Positions 1 through 8,406 are shown, counted from the stretch's first letter. The stretch is DNA of 18,614 nt from Ascidiaceihabitans sp. (GCA_023301665.1 JALZUL010000286.1:1-18614), one strand, 5' to 3'. Made by a program: numbers and translations. Notes: generated by a model from the sequence alone, not told the origin.

Positions 1-18
1 CATATTTCATGAAATATG
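1..18. repeat. Perfect 18-bp palindrome downstream of the beta-galactosidase gene
   Basis: CATATTTCATGAAATATG is identical to its own reverse complement over all 18 bases. It lies 62 bp beyond the stop codon of the last gene of the galactoside operon. Its core TTTCATGAAA shares the TTTCA/TGAAA half-sites of the palindrome in front of the operon (9743-9761) but without the 5-bp spacer. It could be an operator for a neighbouring transcript or part of a transcript-end structure; no U-tract supports a terminator. The rest of 19-80 shows no gene and no convincing signal. Confidence 0.5.
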
Positions 19-80
19 GAAATAGATATGAGTCTTCAAGAAGAAACTGAATCTCTACAGCACAGAGCTTTGGCGTTTTG

Positions 81-1997
81 TCACCATAGGCGCTTTTTTC
101 CGATCCATAGCGCGACGGAACAGGCGGCGATTTTCTCACCGTTCCATTCGATATCATGCGCGGCGTAGTTAAAGCCAAACCGGTATTGGCCTGCATCACG
201 CACTCTGAAGCCTTCTGGTAAAGAGGTGATGACGATCCCTACATCTTTGGCTGCAAGTGCGATCACACGATCCCATAGGTCGTGATCGGGCCATCCACCT
301 AAGTACCAAAGCCCGTTCTCTCCAACCATCGCAGGCGCATTTTGTTCTGTCGAAAGAAGAACAGGCGCGGTCCCTCGTAGTTTTTCCATCCAATGGACAA
401 CAGCCCCACCACCAGTCACTTGCCGTCTATGGTTGGGGGGTAGGCTTTCTGTGAGCTCGATTTGAATGCCGAGGTTTGCAATATCCGGACAAGCCGCCGT
501 GGGGATAGATAGCTCGTCTGTCACCGTAGCAGTACGCGGCCCCAATAGCGCCAAACCATCCGTGGTCTTCAGGGCGTTCATCAAAGCGGGGGACGTGTTC
601 GCTAAGCCGGGTGCCAAGATCAGTTTGTAACCATCGAAAGACCGCGCGGAGCTTGGTAAAATATCTACGGAAAGACCCGCGCGTCGCAGAGCGCGGTAAG
701 CAGAAAAAATCAGGCGGAAATAATCGAAATCCGCCCCTTGAGGCAGTGTGTTCCACGCCCAATCTGATGGGTAATCAAAGATGAGTGCCACATCGGCTTG
801 CACCTGTGTCACAGGGCCAAGCGCCGTAATTTCTGTGGCGACTTGCGCGGCCTCTGACAGGCCAGCCGCAGGAGTATCATCTACACGCAAAAGACCGGCG
901 TGCATTTGTTCTTGTGCAAAAGGGGCCTGACGCCAACGGAAATAACTGACCACTTCTGCCCCGTGCGCGATCGCCTCCCAACTCCAAAGCCGCACCATGC
1001 CATCCAGTGGCGCAGGGTTGTACGGGGCCCAATTCACGGGGCCGGGCTGTTGTTCCATAACCCACCAGCGGCCCTTGCCGACAGCGCGGTAGAGATCGTG
1101 GTGAAAGGCCTGCATGTCAGGATCACCTTGTTGAAGGAATGCCGCTTTATGTTCGTCGGTTCCCTCCAGGCGATCGGACAAAAAGCCGATGGGGTAACTG
1201 TCCCACGAAGCAATGTCCAAATCTTCGCCAACCTCAAAATGATCAAAGTCTAAGATACGCCCCATGTAGTTGTGGATCAGCGGAACGTCAGTTGCAGCAC
1301 GCAAAACATCGACCTGTGCGCGATTGAATTTGACAACCTGATCTGAACAGAACCGACGGAACGCCATTACGTGAGAAGGGTTCGGTTCGGTTACAGTCAA
1401 GTTTGGCAATTCGATTTGATCAAAGCTATCATATTCCATGGACCAAAACACGTTGCCCCAAGCGCTGTTGAGGGCCGCAACGGCGCCGTAGCGGTGTTCC
1501 AACCAAGTGTGAAATGCATCACGCGCTACATCTGAATAACTGACAATTGTTTCGTGGCAGCCGAATTCATTGTCGATTTGCCACGCGTGGATGCGTGGGT
1601 CTGATCCGTAACGGTCAGCCAGTGCTTGGGTGATACGAACGCAATCCGCGATGTAACCTTGGTGGCTAAAGCAATAATGGCGTCGCGACCCAAATTTGCG
1701 GGGCTTTCCATTCGCATCCACAGCCAGCATGTCGGGATGTTTATCGATCATCCAACGTGGTGGTGTGGCTGTAGGTGTACACATCACAACCTTTAGACCT
1801 GCATCGGCTAAGACAGCGATTGCCCGATCAAGCCAATCGAAAGTAAACGCCCCCTCGACCTTCTCTAAACGGCTCCACGCGAATTCCGCGATGCGTACCC
1901 ATGTGATGCCAGTTTCAAACATGCGGGCTGCGTCTTGCGCCCACATCGCTTCATCCCAGTGTTCTGGATAATAGCAAACGCCCAGTGTTGGGATCAT
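81..1997 (-). CDS. GH42 beta-galactosidase
   Basis: This 638-residue glycoside hydrolase family 42 enzyme hydrolyses terminal beta-D-galactosides, releasing galactose. The N-terminus MIPTLGVCYYPEHW is the usual GH42 barrel opening. The acid/base Glu is E144 in QIDNEFG and the nucleophile is E315 in WWVMEQQPG, close to the E141/E312 pair of the Thermus A4 enzyme. A flavodoxin-like trimerisation domain follows (about 395-590), then a short C-terminal beta domain. There is no signal peptide, so it is cytoplasmic. The reading frame stays open to 2114, but the start at 1997 is chosen because it gives the family N-terminus, has an AGGTGA ribosome site a few bases upstream, and overlaps the stop of the lactonase gene by ATGA. 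It is the last gene of the operon seen here. Length and active site look intact. Confidence 0.93.
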   Translation of the reverse strand: MIPTLGVCYYPEHWDEAMWAQDAARMFETGITWVRIAEFAWSRLEKVEGAFTFDWLDRAIAVLADAGLKVVMCTPTATPPRWMIDKHPDMLAVDANGKPRKFGSRRHYCFSHQGYIADCVRITQALADRYGSDPRIHAWQIDNEFGCHETIVSYSDVARDAFHTWLEHRYGAVAALNSAWGNVFWSMEYDSFDQIELPNLTVTEPNPSHVMAFRRFCSDQVVKFNRAQVDVLRAATDVPLIHNYMGRILDFDHFEVGEDLDIASWDSYPIGFLSDRLEGTDEHKAAFLQQGDPDMQAFHHDLYRAVGKGRWWVMEQQPGPVNWAPYNPAPLDGMVRLWSWEAIAHGAEVVSYFRWRQAPFAQEQMHAGLLRVDDTPAAGLSEAAQVATEITALGPVTQVQADVALIFDYPSDWAWNTLPQGADFDYFRLIFSAYRALRRAGLSVDILPSSARSFDGYKLILAPGLANTSPALMNALKTTDGLALLGPRTATVTDELSIPTAACPDIANLGIQIELTESLPPNHRRQVTGGGAVVHWMEKLRGTAPVLLSTEQNAPAMVGENGLWYLGGWPDHDLWDRVIALAAKDVGIVITSLPEGFRVRDAGQYRFGFNYAAHDIEWNGEKIAACSVALWIGKKRLW

Positions 1998-2854
1998 AAA
2001 ATCACCTGATGTTCGGCTTGGCCAAGGCCCGCGTTCTCGGATGAGAACGTCATACCGTTTTTCGTGTGTTTTTCCAAAGTCGTCGCTTTCAGGCCTACGG
2101 CTGCAGTCGTGCAAAACAAGGTGGTCAAGTCAGGGCCACCAAAGGCGGGGCATGATGTTTGAAGTGCGTCGAATTCAATGGCTTTTATGAAGGACCCGTT
2201 CGGGGCATAGACCGCCACACGACAGGCCCCCCATTGCGCAAGCCACATGTTACCTGCAGCATCAATGACGGCACCATCAGGGTTTAATTCTTCATTTCGC
2301 AGGTCAAGGTAAACCTCGGGCACTCCAACGGGCCATCCATCGGTTGCGTCCAAAGCCTGCCGCATCACCAGTTTTGTGAAGGTATCGGTATAATAGGCGA
2401 AGCTCTTATCAGGGCTAAAGCAAATCGCGTTTGAGATCGTGATCGGGGTGTAAAGCGTGCGCAGCTCACCTTTGTAAAAGCGATAGATTGCGCCAGCGTC
2501 GGGTTCTGCATTCTTACCCATTGTACCGATCCAAAAGCCACCCCATGGATCTGCACGCCCGTCATTAGAGCGGGTCACAGGATTATCCGCTTCCAGCGGT
2601 ATCACAAGGTCGAGGCTGCTGTCATCTAAAGAAAGCTGCCAAAGGCCTGTATCCGAGGCCATGAGCAATGTGTTGTCGTCGATCCAGCCTGCGGCTGAAA
2701 CGTTTTCATCAAAGCGCCATTCTAGTGGCCCATCATCAGTCTGACTGAGCAGACGTTTTCCCAAAATGTCGAACCAAAAGAACTGTTGTCGGGTTGGGTG
2801 CCACAGCGGTCCTTCACCCAAAACGCAAATGCGATCGTCGAAAACTTGGCTCAT
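1994..2854 (-). CDS. SMP-30/gluconolactonase family sugar lactonase
   Basis: This 286-residue six-bladed beta-propeller belongs to the SMP-30/gluconolactonase/LRE family. In this operon it most likely opens galactono-lactone, the product of the upstream dehydrogenase, to galactonate. Metal-ligand motifs are in their family places: E14 in LGEGPLW, N142 in ISNAIC and D193 in NPDG, matching Glu18, Asn154 and Asp204 of human SMP30; N97-D98 in RSNDGR would contact substrate. It ends in the family-typical EHQVIL. There is no signal peptide, so it is cytoplasmic. Its ATG overlaps the dgoA stop (ATGA, 2851-2854) and its stop overlaps the beta-galactosidase start, so translation is probably coupled on both sides. 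Family and reaction type are sure; the exact lactone (galactono- rather than glucono- or arabinono-) is inferred from context. Confidence 0.9.
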   Translation of the reverse strand: MSQVFDDRICVLGEGPLWHPTRQQFFWFDILGKRLLSQTDDGPLEWRFDENVSAAGWIDDNTLLMASDTGLWQLSLDDSSLDLVIPLEADNPVTRSNDGRADPWGGFWIGTMGKNAEPDAGAIYRFYKGELRTLYTPITISNAICFSPDKSFAYYTDTFTKLVMRQALDATDGWPVGVPEVYLDLRNEELNPDGAVIDAAGNMWLAQWGACRVAVYAPNGSFIKAIEFDALQTSCPAFGGPDLTTLFCTTAAVGLKATTLEKHTKNGMTFSSENAGLGQAEHQVIL

Positions 2855-3456
2855 GATACGGCCCTATCGTAAGCGGCGACAACGGCTTGAGCGCGCTGGG
2901 CGACGTCGTTTGGGCTCATGTTCGGTTTGTAAAGTGCAGAGCCTAGGCCGAACCCATCCGCACTGGCGGCAATCCATTTGTCAAAGTTTTCGGGTCCAGC
3001 GCCGCCAACGGCGAAGACTGGGGTGCCAATTGGTAGGATCGCGCGCATGGCCTGTAGGCCAGAGGGGCCAGCCATTGACCCCGGAAATAACTTTAACCCA
3101 TCCGCACCTGCCTTTAACGCTGTGAAAGCTTCGCTAGGTGTAAAAACGCCGGGCCAACTTTGCATGCCGCGGGCTTTTGTGTGTGCGATGACGTCGCTGT
3201 CGCAGTTGGGTGAAACGATCAGTTTTCCGCCAACGTCCGCCACTTGATCCACTTGTTGTGTGGACAAGATTGTACCAGCGCCAATCAATGCTCGATCTCC
3301 AAAAGCACCTACGATTTTTGCGATACTCTCAAACGGGTCGGGAGAGTTGGTTGGCACCTCGATACGGTCAATTCCTGCATCGATAAGGACAGCCGAGATG
3401 TCGACTGCTTCTGGTGGTGTGAGCCCGCGAAGGATGGCAATTAATGGGCGGCTCAT
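2851..3456 (-). CDS. dgoA: 2-dehydro-3-deoxy-6-phosphogalactonate aldolase
   Basis: This 201-residue class I aldolase splits 2-dehydro-3-deoxy-6-phosphogalactonate (KDPGal) into pyruvate and glyceraldehyde 3-phosphate, the last step of the De Ley-Doudoroff galactose pathway. The family motifs are in order: LRG at 9-11 with the substrate-binding Arg, catalytic E33 in RIEVP, and the Schiff-base lysine K122 in GLKLFPG, lining up with Glu37 and Lys126 of E. coli DgoA. The frame is open upstream to 3615, but the start at 3456 gives the standard N-terminus (MSRPLIAILRGL) and overlaps the dgoK stop by ATGA. The 3' end overlaps the lactonase start the same way. It could in principle act on KDPG (Eda family), but the adjacent galactonokinase favours KDPGal. 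Confidence 0.93.
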   Translation of the reverse strand: MSRPLIAILRGLTPPEAVDISAVLIDAGIDRIEVPTNSPDPFESIAKIVGAFGDRALIGAGTILSTQQVDQVADVGGKLIVSPNCDSDVIAHTKARGMQSWPGVFTPSEAFTALKAGADGLKLFPGSMAGPSGLQAMRAILPIGTPVFAVGGAGPENFDKWIAASADGFGLGSALYKPNMSPNDVAQRAQAVVAAYDRAVS

Positions 3457-4370
3457 ACTGTTTCCTTGGTTTGGCGATAGGCAGCTTGAAGGCCTGCCAA
3501 TGTCATACGCGCACCATCTGCGACGGTGGCAGGAACGCCCTGTACGGCAAGGGCGTCTGCGTAGATCTGCGAAAGGGATGTCGCCCCAACGATCGCAATT
3601 TGTTGTCCCAACCAAAAGGGGCGCGCTGCGGCAAGTTCGGCCCCGATCAAAAGGCCAGACAGGCGGGCGTGAGCGATATCTTTGGGTTGGGCGCTCAGCA
3701 GATCACGGGCGCGCAGGTTAAACAGATTTGCTGCCAGACGTTCGGGCCGCGAAATGCTATCAGAAAGGGCGTCTTCAAACGCCTGCTTGTCCCAACCTGA
3801 TGTATCGATGGAATGACGCAGAACTGATGATCCAGCCAAAAGGTCAAACTGTTCGCCTGTCATGAAAGTCTGAAAGCTGACAACTTCGCCGGCACTTATG
3901 TGCACCCATTTTGAATGGGTGCCTGGCAAGCAGATCACCCCATCCCAATCTGGATTTAGGGCCAAAAAGCCAGCAATTTGTGTCTCTTCTCCGCGCATGA
4001 CGTCGGCAGGTTTTTCCTGTTTTAGGCCCGGGATGACCCGAACCTGCAAGCGTGCGTCTTTGCAAGGTGCGATGGCATGGGCGCTTTGATCAGGTTTGCA
4101 TGGTACACTTTTGTAGGGTGCCTCGACCCAACCTTGCCGCGCCCCAACCATACCGCATGCGATGACTGGAGTGGTGCCGGTTCCTAACCAGCCATTGACC
4201 AAATCTAGCAGGGCCTGCTCAAATTGGTCGCGCTCTAGCTTGGCCATTCCGGCGTCAGAACGTGCCTTTGCGATGGCAGTTCCGCCTTGCATTGCCCAAG
4301 CCCGCAAATGTGTGGTGCCCCAATCGACGGCAATCCATTCAGGAGAAATTGTTTCATTCATAAGACTCAT
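3453..4370 (-). CDS. dgoK: 2-dehydro-3-deoxygalactonokinase
   Basis: This 305-residue protein phosphorylates 2-dehydro-3-deoxy-D-galactonate at C6 using ATP, supplying the aldolase encoded next. It has the DgoK pattern: N-terminal phosphate-binding motif AVDWGTTHLRAW (14-25), CGMVGARQGW, RGEETQ, LPGTHSKWV and, near the C-terminus, SGLLIGAE, all shared with E. coli DgoK. The frame is open to 4406, but that extension (MYGRRRRRRR) is only the reverse-frame reading of the dehydrogenase C-terminus. I chose 4370 because its ATG overlaps the dehydrogenase stop by ATGA, as at every other junction downstream. A second in-frame ATG at 4361 is an alternative and would shorten the protein by three residues. 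Confidence 0.92.
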   Translation of the reverse strand: MSLMNETISPEWIAVDWGTTHLRAWAMQGGTAIAKARSDAGMAKLERDQFEQALLDLVNGWLGTGTTPVIACGMVGARQGWVEAPYKSVPCKPDQSAHAIAPCKDARLQVRVIPGLKQEKPADVMRGEETQIAGFLALNPDWDGVICLPGTHSKWVHISAGEVVSFQTFMTGEQFDLLAGSSVLRHSIDTSGWDKQAFEDALSDSISRPERLAANLFNLRARDLLSAQPKDIAHARLSGLLIGAELAAARPFWLGQQIAIVGATSLSQIYADALAVQGVPATVADGARMTLAGLQAAYRQTKETV

Positions 4371-5134
4371 CCCGTTACGACGACGCCGCCGTCGACGACC
4401 ATACATTGGCCCGTCATCATTCGACTGGTGTTTGAAGACAAGAACAAGACCGCGTCAACGATATCTTGGGGTGCTAAGTGCTCTTTTAGACATTGTGTGC
4501 TGAGGTGCCCTGCCAAGGCTTCGGGCGTTGCCCATTTATCAAGCTGTTTGTCCGTCAAAACCCAACCCGGTGCCAAGGCGTTGACCCGAATTTTCTCTGG
4601 TCCCAGTTCACGAGCCAAAGATCGGGACATGGCCGTTATACCAGCGTTCGCTGTGGTGTAGGCGGTGTATCCTGCGCCGCCCATGATATAGCTGATAGAG
4701 CTAAAATTCACGATCGCGCCGCCTTTGGCTTTCATTAGACGCGCGGCCTGTTGGCAGGCGAAAAAGTAGGACTTGAGATTGATGGCCTGCATCCAATCCC
4801 AATAGTCCGAGGTCACCTCGTCCAAAACATGGCGGTCATCATTGGCGGCGTTGTTGACCAAGATATCAAAACCGCCATGTGTGTCTGCTGCTTTGCGCAT
4901 ACTATTTTGCAGATGTTGCGTATCGGTGATGTCGCCCTGAATAAACAAAGGCGCGCGCCCGTGTTTGGTTGTCATTTGATCTACAAATTCAGAGGCATCG
5001 GAACGCCCGATAAAAGCGACATTTGCGCCTTGGGACAAAAAGCCATCTGTCAGGGATGCGCCAATGCCAGACCCACCACCGGTGATGAAAACAGATTTTC
5101 CGGCGATATCGTGAAAGGTTGCGTTTTGTGTCAT
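4367..5134 (-). CDS. SDR-family sugar 1-dehydrogenase (probable galactose dehydrogenase), catalytic Lys replaced by Asn
   Basis: This 255-residue classical short-chain dehydrogenase probably oxidises D-galactose to galactono-lactone with NAD(P)+, feeding the lactonase in the same operon. It has the Rossmann motif TGGGSGIG (18-25), NNAANDDRH (94-102) as in Caulobacter D-xylose dehydrogenase XylB, and a C-terminal TGQCMVVDGG. The catalytic Ser (S146) and Tyr (Y159) are in place, but the YxxxK lysine is Asn here (N163, codon AAC), which is unusual. The start at 5134 overlaps the melA stop by ATGA; an in-frame extension to 5176 is rejected because it would run into melA and adds no SDR sequence. 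The substrate is inferred from dgoK, dgoA and the galactosidases around it; another aldose such as L-arabinose or D-fucose is possible. Confidence 0.85.
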   Translation of the reverse strand: MTQNATFHDIAGKSVFITGGGSGIGASLTDGFLSQGANVAFIGRSDASEFVDQMTTKHGRAPLFIQGDITDTQHLQNSMRKAADTHGGFDILVNNAANDDRHVLDEVTSDYWDWMQAINLKSYFFACQQAARLMKAKGGAIVNFSSISYIMGGAGYTAYTTANAGITAMSRSLARELGPEKIRVNALAPGWVLTDKQLDKWATPEALAGHLSTQCLKEHLAPQDIVDAVLFLSSNTSRMMTGQCMVVDGGVVVTG

Positions 5135-6489
5135 GCTGTTTTCCTTACCGCCGCGCGGGTCCATTCTGGCAACCAATCGCGATGCGCGATCAATAGATCG
5201 TCCACCATGGAACGAATTTGACGCATGTCTAATTCGGCTGCGGTATGTGGGTCCATCATCGCGGCGTGATAAATGTGTTCGGGGTTTTCGTCCACTAGGG
5301 CGCGGACAGTCAGTTCTTGGACATTTATTTGTGTGCGCATGAGGGCGGTTAGCTGTGGCGGGATGTCTTTGACGACAGTCGGCTGCACGCCATTGGCATC
5401 TACCAGACAGGGTGTTTCTACAGCCGCGCCTGTGGGCAGTTGGGGTATTTGGCCGTTGTTGGGCAGGTTGCCATACATGACATAAGGCGTGTCAGTGACA
5501 ATGGCGTTCATCAATTCAGCGGCGAATTCATGGCTCTTGCAGACCTCTACGCTTCCAGAGGTTAACATTTGCGCTGCTTGTTCTTTCCAATCGGCGACTT
5601 GCTCGATGCAACGTGCAGGGTATTCATCGAGTGGGATGTTGAACTGTTCAATTAGATCCGCACGCCCTTCTTTGATGAACCACGGGACATATTCAGCAAG
5701 ATGTTCGGAGCTTTCGGTGCAAAAATACCCAAGGTGATCCATGACTTCATACCGCACTTTGTTTGCGCAACGTGGCATGAGCAATGGCGGTTTTGGCAGT
5801 GTGCCGTTTGCATAACCATCGCGCAAAAGCGGGTAGAGGTCGCGCATTTTGCCGTCTGCTTCTTGTTCAAGGCGCAAGAAAAAGGCCACGTGGTTCACAC
5901 CCGCGACTTTGTAACGGATGCTACTTTGATCGATGTCCAGATCATGTGCCAGTTCTTGAACGGTGTTTTGCACCGAATGGCATAAACCGACTTGTTTCAA
6001 CGCCGGAAATCGTTCGGCAAGCGACCACGTGTTGATCGCCATCGGGTTCACGTATTGTAGCAATGTCGCATTGGGGCACAGCTCCGCCATGTCAGCGGCG
6101 ATACCCCATAAAACGGGAACAGTGCGCAGGCCGCGCATAATGCCACCCACGCCCAAAGTGTCGGCGATGGTTTGACGTAATCCGTATTTCTTGGGAATAT
6201 CGAAATCAGTGATTGTGCAGGGATCGTATCCTCCAACCTGAAAGGCAGTCACGACAAAATCGGCACCATCCAACGCCACGCGACGATCCAAATGTGTGCT
6301 CAGCGTTGCACCCGTGCCGACGGTCTTGATCATTGTGCGTGCGACAAGTTCGCTTTCGGCCAATCGGTCCGCGTCAATGTCCATCAACGCAAAGTGGCTA
6401 TCGGCAAGGGCAGGTGTGAGCAGTGTGTCGCCAACGATGTTCTTTAAGAAGATCGTTGACCCGGCACCGATGAAAGTAATTTTTGTCAT
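5131..6489 (-). CDS. melA: GH4 alpha-galactosidase
   Basis: This 452-residue family 4 glycoside hydrolase is very similar along its length to E. coli MelA. GH4 enzymes use NAD+ and a divalent metal (Mn2+) and cleave by an oxidation-elimination mechanism. Visible motifs are the N-terminal NAD-binding FIGAGSTIFLKN (6-17), MDID, the metal-ligand Cys in GLCHSVQ (C170), H200 in GVNH, and TESSEHLAEYVPWF and DANGVQPT, which are shared with MelA. It has no signal peptide, so imported alpha-galactosides (melibiose or raffinose type, galactosylglycerols) would be cut in the cytoplasm. It starts 22 bp after the permease stop and its stop overlaps the dehydrogenase start. GH4 also includes alpha-glucosidases, but similarity and galactose-pathway context favour alpha-galactosidase. 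Confidence 0.94.
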   Translation of the reverse strand: MTKITFIGAGSTIFLKNIVGDTLLTPALADSHFALMDIDADRLAESELVARTMIKTVGTGATLSTHLDRRVALDGADFVVTAFQVGGYDPCTITDFDIPKKYGLRQTIADTLGVGGIMRGLRTVPVLWGIAADMAELCPNATLLQYVNPMAINTWSLAERFPALKQVGLCHSVQNTVQELAHDLDIDQSSIRYKVAGVNHVAFFLRLEQEADGKMRDLYPLLRDGYANGTLPKPPLLMPRCANKVRYEVMDHLGYFCTESSEHLAEYVPWFIKEGRADLIEQFNIPLDEYPARCIEQVADWKEQAAQMLTSGSVEVCKSHEFAAELMNAIVTDTPYVMYGNLPNNGQIPQLPTGAAVETPCLVDANGVQPTVVKDIPPQLTALMRTQINVQELTVRALVDENPEHIYHAAMMDPHTAAELDMRQIRSMVDDLLIAHRDWLPEWTRAAVRKTA

Positions 6490-6511
6490 ACAAGAGATCT
6501 CAACGTCATCA

Positions 6512-7357
6512 TTATTTCACAGCGCCTAGTGTCAGGCCCGCGATAAAGTGTTTCTGCATCAAGAAGAACATCGCAACAGGGGGCAATGCTGCGACAATCG
6601 ACCCAGCACTCATCAGGTGATACATCGCGCGAAATTGGGCGTTAAAGCTGGTGATGCCAGCTGTGACGGGTTGTGCCGCCTCACCTTGGGTTAGGACAAC
6701 AGCCCAAAAATAATCGTTCCAGATGAAGGTGAAAACCAACACAGACAATGCGGCAAGTGCAGGCTTCATCAAAGGAAGTACGATGTACCAAAAGATGCGC
6801 CATTCCGCGATGCCTTCAACACGTGCGGCCTCCACCAATTCATATGGCAACGCCTTGATGAAATTACGCATGAATAGGGTGCAAAATCCGGTTTGGAAGG
6901 CGACGTGAAACAGGATGAGACCGGTTTTCGTATCGTACAAACCTAAGTCCAAGGTCAAATCGCGTACGGGGATCATTAAGATTTGGAAGGGGACAAAGTT
7001 GCCTGCAATGAACATGAAGAACAAGAACAAGTTCGACTTGAATCTGTAAACCCCAAGGGCAAACCCTGCCATCGAACTAAGTGCAACCGCCCCGATTACG
7101 GTCGGTATCGTGATAAAGAACGAGTTCAGAATATACCGTGGCATTGCTGAATTTATGACTTGGCCAAAGTTCTCAAAGAACTGGAATTCCGATGGCATGC
7201 CCCAGTAGTTTCCTGTGGTGAAATCGACGGCTGGGCGTACGGCAAAAAGTGCGACAGCGATTAATGGAGCGAGCCAAAGCAACAAGGCAACTGGAAGCAT
7301 GGCTTGATAGGTAAGCTGCGTTGCGCGTGACGATTTTTCGATTGGTTTAGGAAACAT
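6512..7357 (-). CDS. ABC sugar transporter permease (MalG/UgpE type)
   Basis: This 281-residue inner-membrane permease belongs to the carbohydrate (CUT1-type) ABC importer family and would pair with the permease encoded just upstream. About six membrane segments are visible, the first at 18-40 and the last near 245-265. The cytoplasmic EAA loop (EAARVEGIAEWRIFWYIVLP, 176-195), which docks on the ATPase, is well kept. The start follows the upstream stop by one base, so the ribosome site lies inside the end of that gene and the two are probably translated together. The substrate is inferred to be an oligogalactoside because melA and the GH42 gene follow in the same operon. Confidence 0.93.
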   Translation of the reverse strand: MFPKPIEKSSRATQLTYQAMLPVALLLWLAPLIAVALFAVRPAVDFTTGNYWGMPSEFQFFENFGQVINSAMPRYILNSFFITIPTVIGAVALSSMAGFALGVYRFKSNLFLFFMFIAGNFVPFQILMIPVRDLTLDLGLYDTKTGLILFHVAFQTGFCTLFMRNFIKALPYELVEAARVEGIAEWRIFWYIVLPLMKPALAALSVLVFTFIWNDYFWAVVLTQGEAAQPVTAGITSFNAQFRAMYHLMSAGSIVAALPPVAMFFLMQKHFIAGLTLGAVK

Positions 7358-7358
7358 C

Positions 7359-8288
7359 TTAATGTCCGCCTTTTTCGTCTTGGTACATGCGGAAGAGAAA
7401 GTATCCGATGAAGAGCAGCATGATCAGGAACAAAATAACGGCGATCGCGGCACCATATCCCATTTTGAAGCCGTATTCTGACAGTGATTTTTCGAACATA
7501 TAAAAGCTAAGAACGCGGGTCGAGCCGAACGGGCCGCCATTGGTCATGATGGAAATCAAATCAAACGAACGCAGCGCGCCAATCACGGTCACAACAAAGG
7601 CAATAAATGTAGCGGGTCGCAGTTGTGGGAGAATAACATACCATAACATCTTACGCCCTTTTGCCCCGTCTAAGCGTGCGGCTTCGATCTGTTCAGGGTC
7701 TACTGCGTTTAAGCCGGTTAGATATAGGATCATGCAATAAGCGGTCTGTGGCCAAAGGCCCGCGGCGATAATGCCGTAGGTCGCCAGCTTTGGGTCACCC
7801 AATACATTGACCGGTTCAAATCCAAAGACACCAATAATTCCGTTAAAGAGGCCAAAGGTCGGATCGTAAAACCATGTGAATACCAAGCCGACCACAATCT
7901 GACTGATTACAAACGGAAAGAAGAACAAAGATTTGTAAAGCCGGATACCAGGTACGGTTTGGTTCAAGAACAAGGCGATGAACAGGCCGCCGGGGATTGC
8001 CAGTAAATAGAACAGCAACCATTTTGCGTTGTTCCAAATTGAGGTGTTGAAAGCGCGATCTCGCGTGAGCAATTTTTCATAATTTGCAAGGCCGATATAT
8101 TCAGCTTCTGACAGACCATCCCATTCAAACAAAGACGTGTAAAAGCTTTGTCCAATTGGCCAGACGACATAGAGCGCAAACATGAACATCGCGGGCAAAA
8201 GGAAAAGCCACGGCGTCACCGCGATTTCATTGCGCGCATACCAGCCCTTGCGGGGGGATGGGTTTTCGGATGGGGCGGTGTTTGCCAT
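7359..8288 (-). CDS. ABC sugar transporter permease (MalF/UgpA type)
   Basis: This 309-residue permease is the partner of the downstream MalG-type permease. A hydrophilic N-terminus of about 24 residues precedes six membrane segments (first about 25-45). The EAA loop is EAARLDGAKGRKMLWYVILP (202-221), and the FDLISIMTNGGP motif typical of CUT1 MalF/UgpA-type permeases follows it. The ATG at 8288 has a strong GGGAGG ribosome site six bases upstream. It is separated from the binding-protein gene by 156 bp containing a stem-loop (8407-8429), a usual place for one in such operons, where it lets the binding protein be made in excess over membrane components. Confidence 0.93.
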   Translation of the reverse strand: MANTAPSENPSPRKGWYARNEIAVTPWLFLLPAMFMFALYVVWPIGQSFYTSLFEWDGLSEAEYIGLANYEKLLTRDRAFNTSIWNNAKWLLFYLLAIPGGLFIALFLNQTVPGIRLYKSLFFFPFVISQIVVGLVFTWFYDPTFGLFNGIIGVFGFEPVNVLGDPKLATYGIIAAGLWPQTAYCMILYLTGLNAVDPEQIEAARLDGAKGRKMLWYVILPQLRPATFIAFVVTVIGALRSFDLISIMTNGGPFGSTRVLSFYMFEKSLSEYGFKMGYGAAIAVILFLIMLLFIGYFLFRMYQDEKGGH

Positions 8289-8406
8289 TGCAAACCTCCC
8301 GTTTATTCAAGGGTTGGGGCTGCTCGTCGCAGATCTTGTGCTCAAATTTCAACACAGAGAAGGGGGGTATAAGAGATGCCACTTGTCGATGTTGAAAAGG
8401 AAAGAG

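Noticed and set aside
34..67. Small inverted repeats CTTC/GAAG and CTCT/AGAG downstream of the GH42 gene as its terminator
   Set aside because: Arms of four bases and no T-run; not distinguishable from chance.
877..1253. Long overlapping open frames in other frames within the GH42 gene, and similar ones in other genes
   Set aside because: They shadow clearly real genes, have no ribosome sites or recognisable domains, and are expected by chance in coding DNA of this composition.
1998..2114. N-terminal extension of the GH42 enzyme by 39 residues
   Set aside because: It runs over the end of the lactonase gene, lacks GH42 similarity, and a start with ribosome site and ATGA overlap exists at 1997.
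3457..3615. N-terminal extension of the aldolase by 53 residues
   Set aside because: The Arg- and Cys-rich stretch is an out-of-frame reading of dgoK; the family N-terminus begins at 3456.
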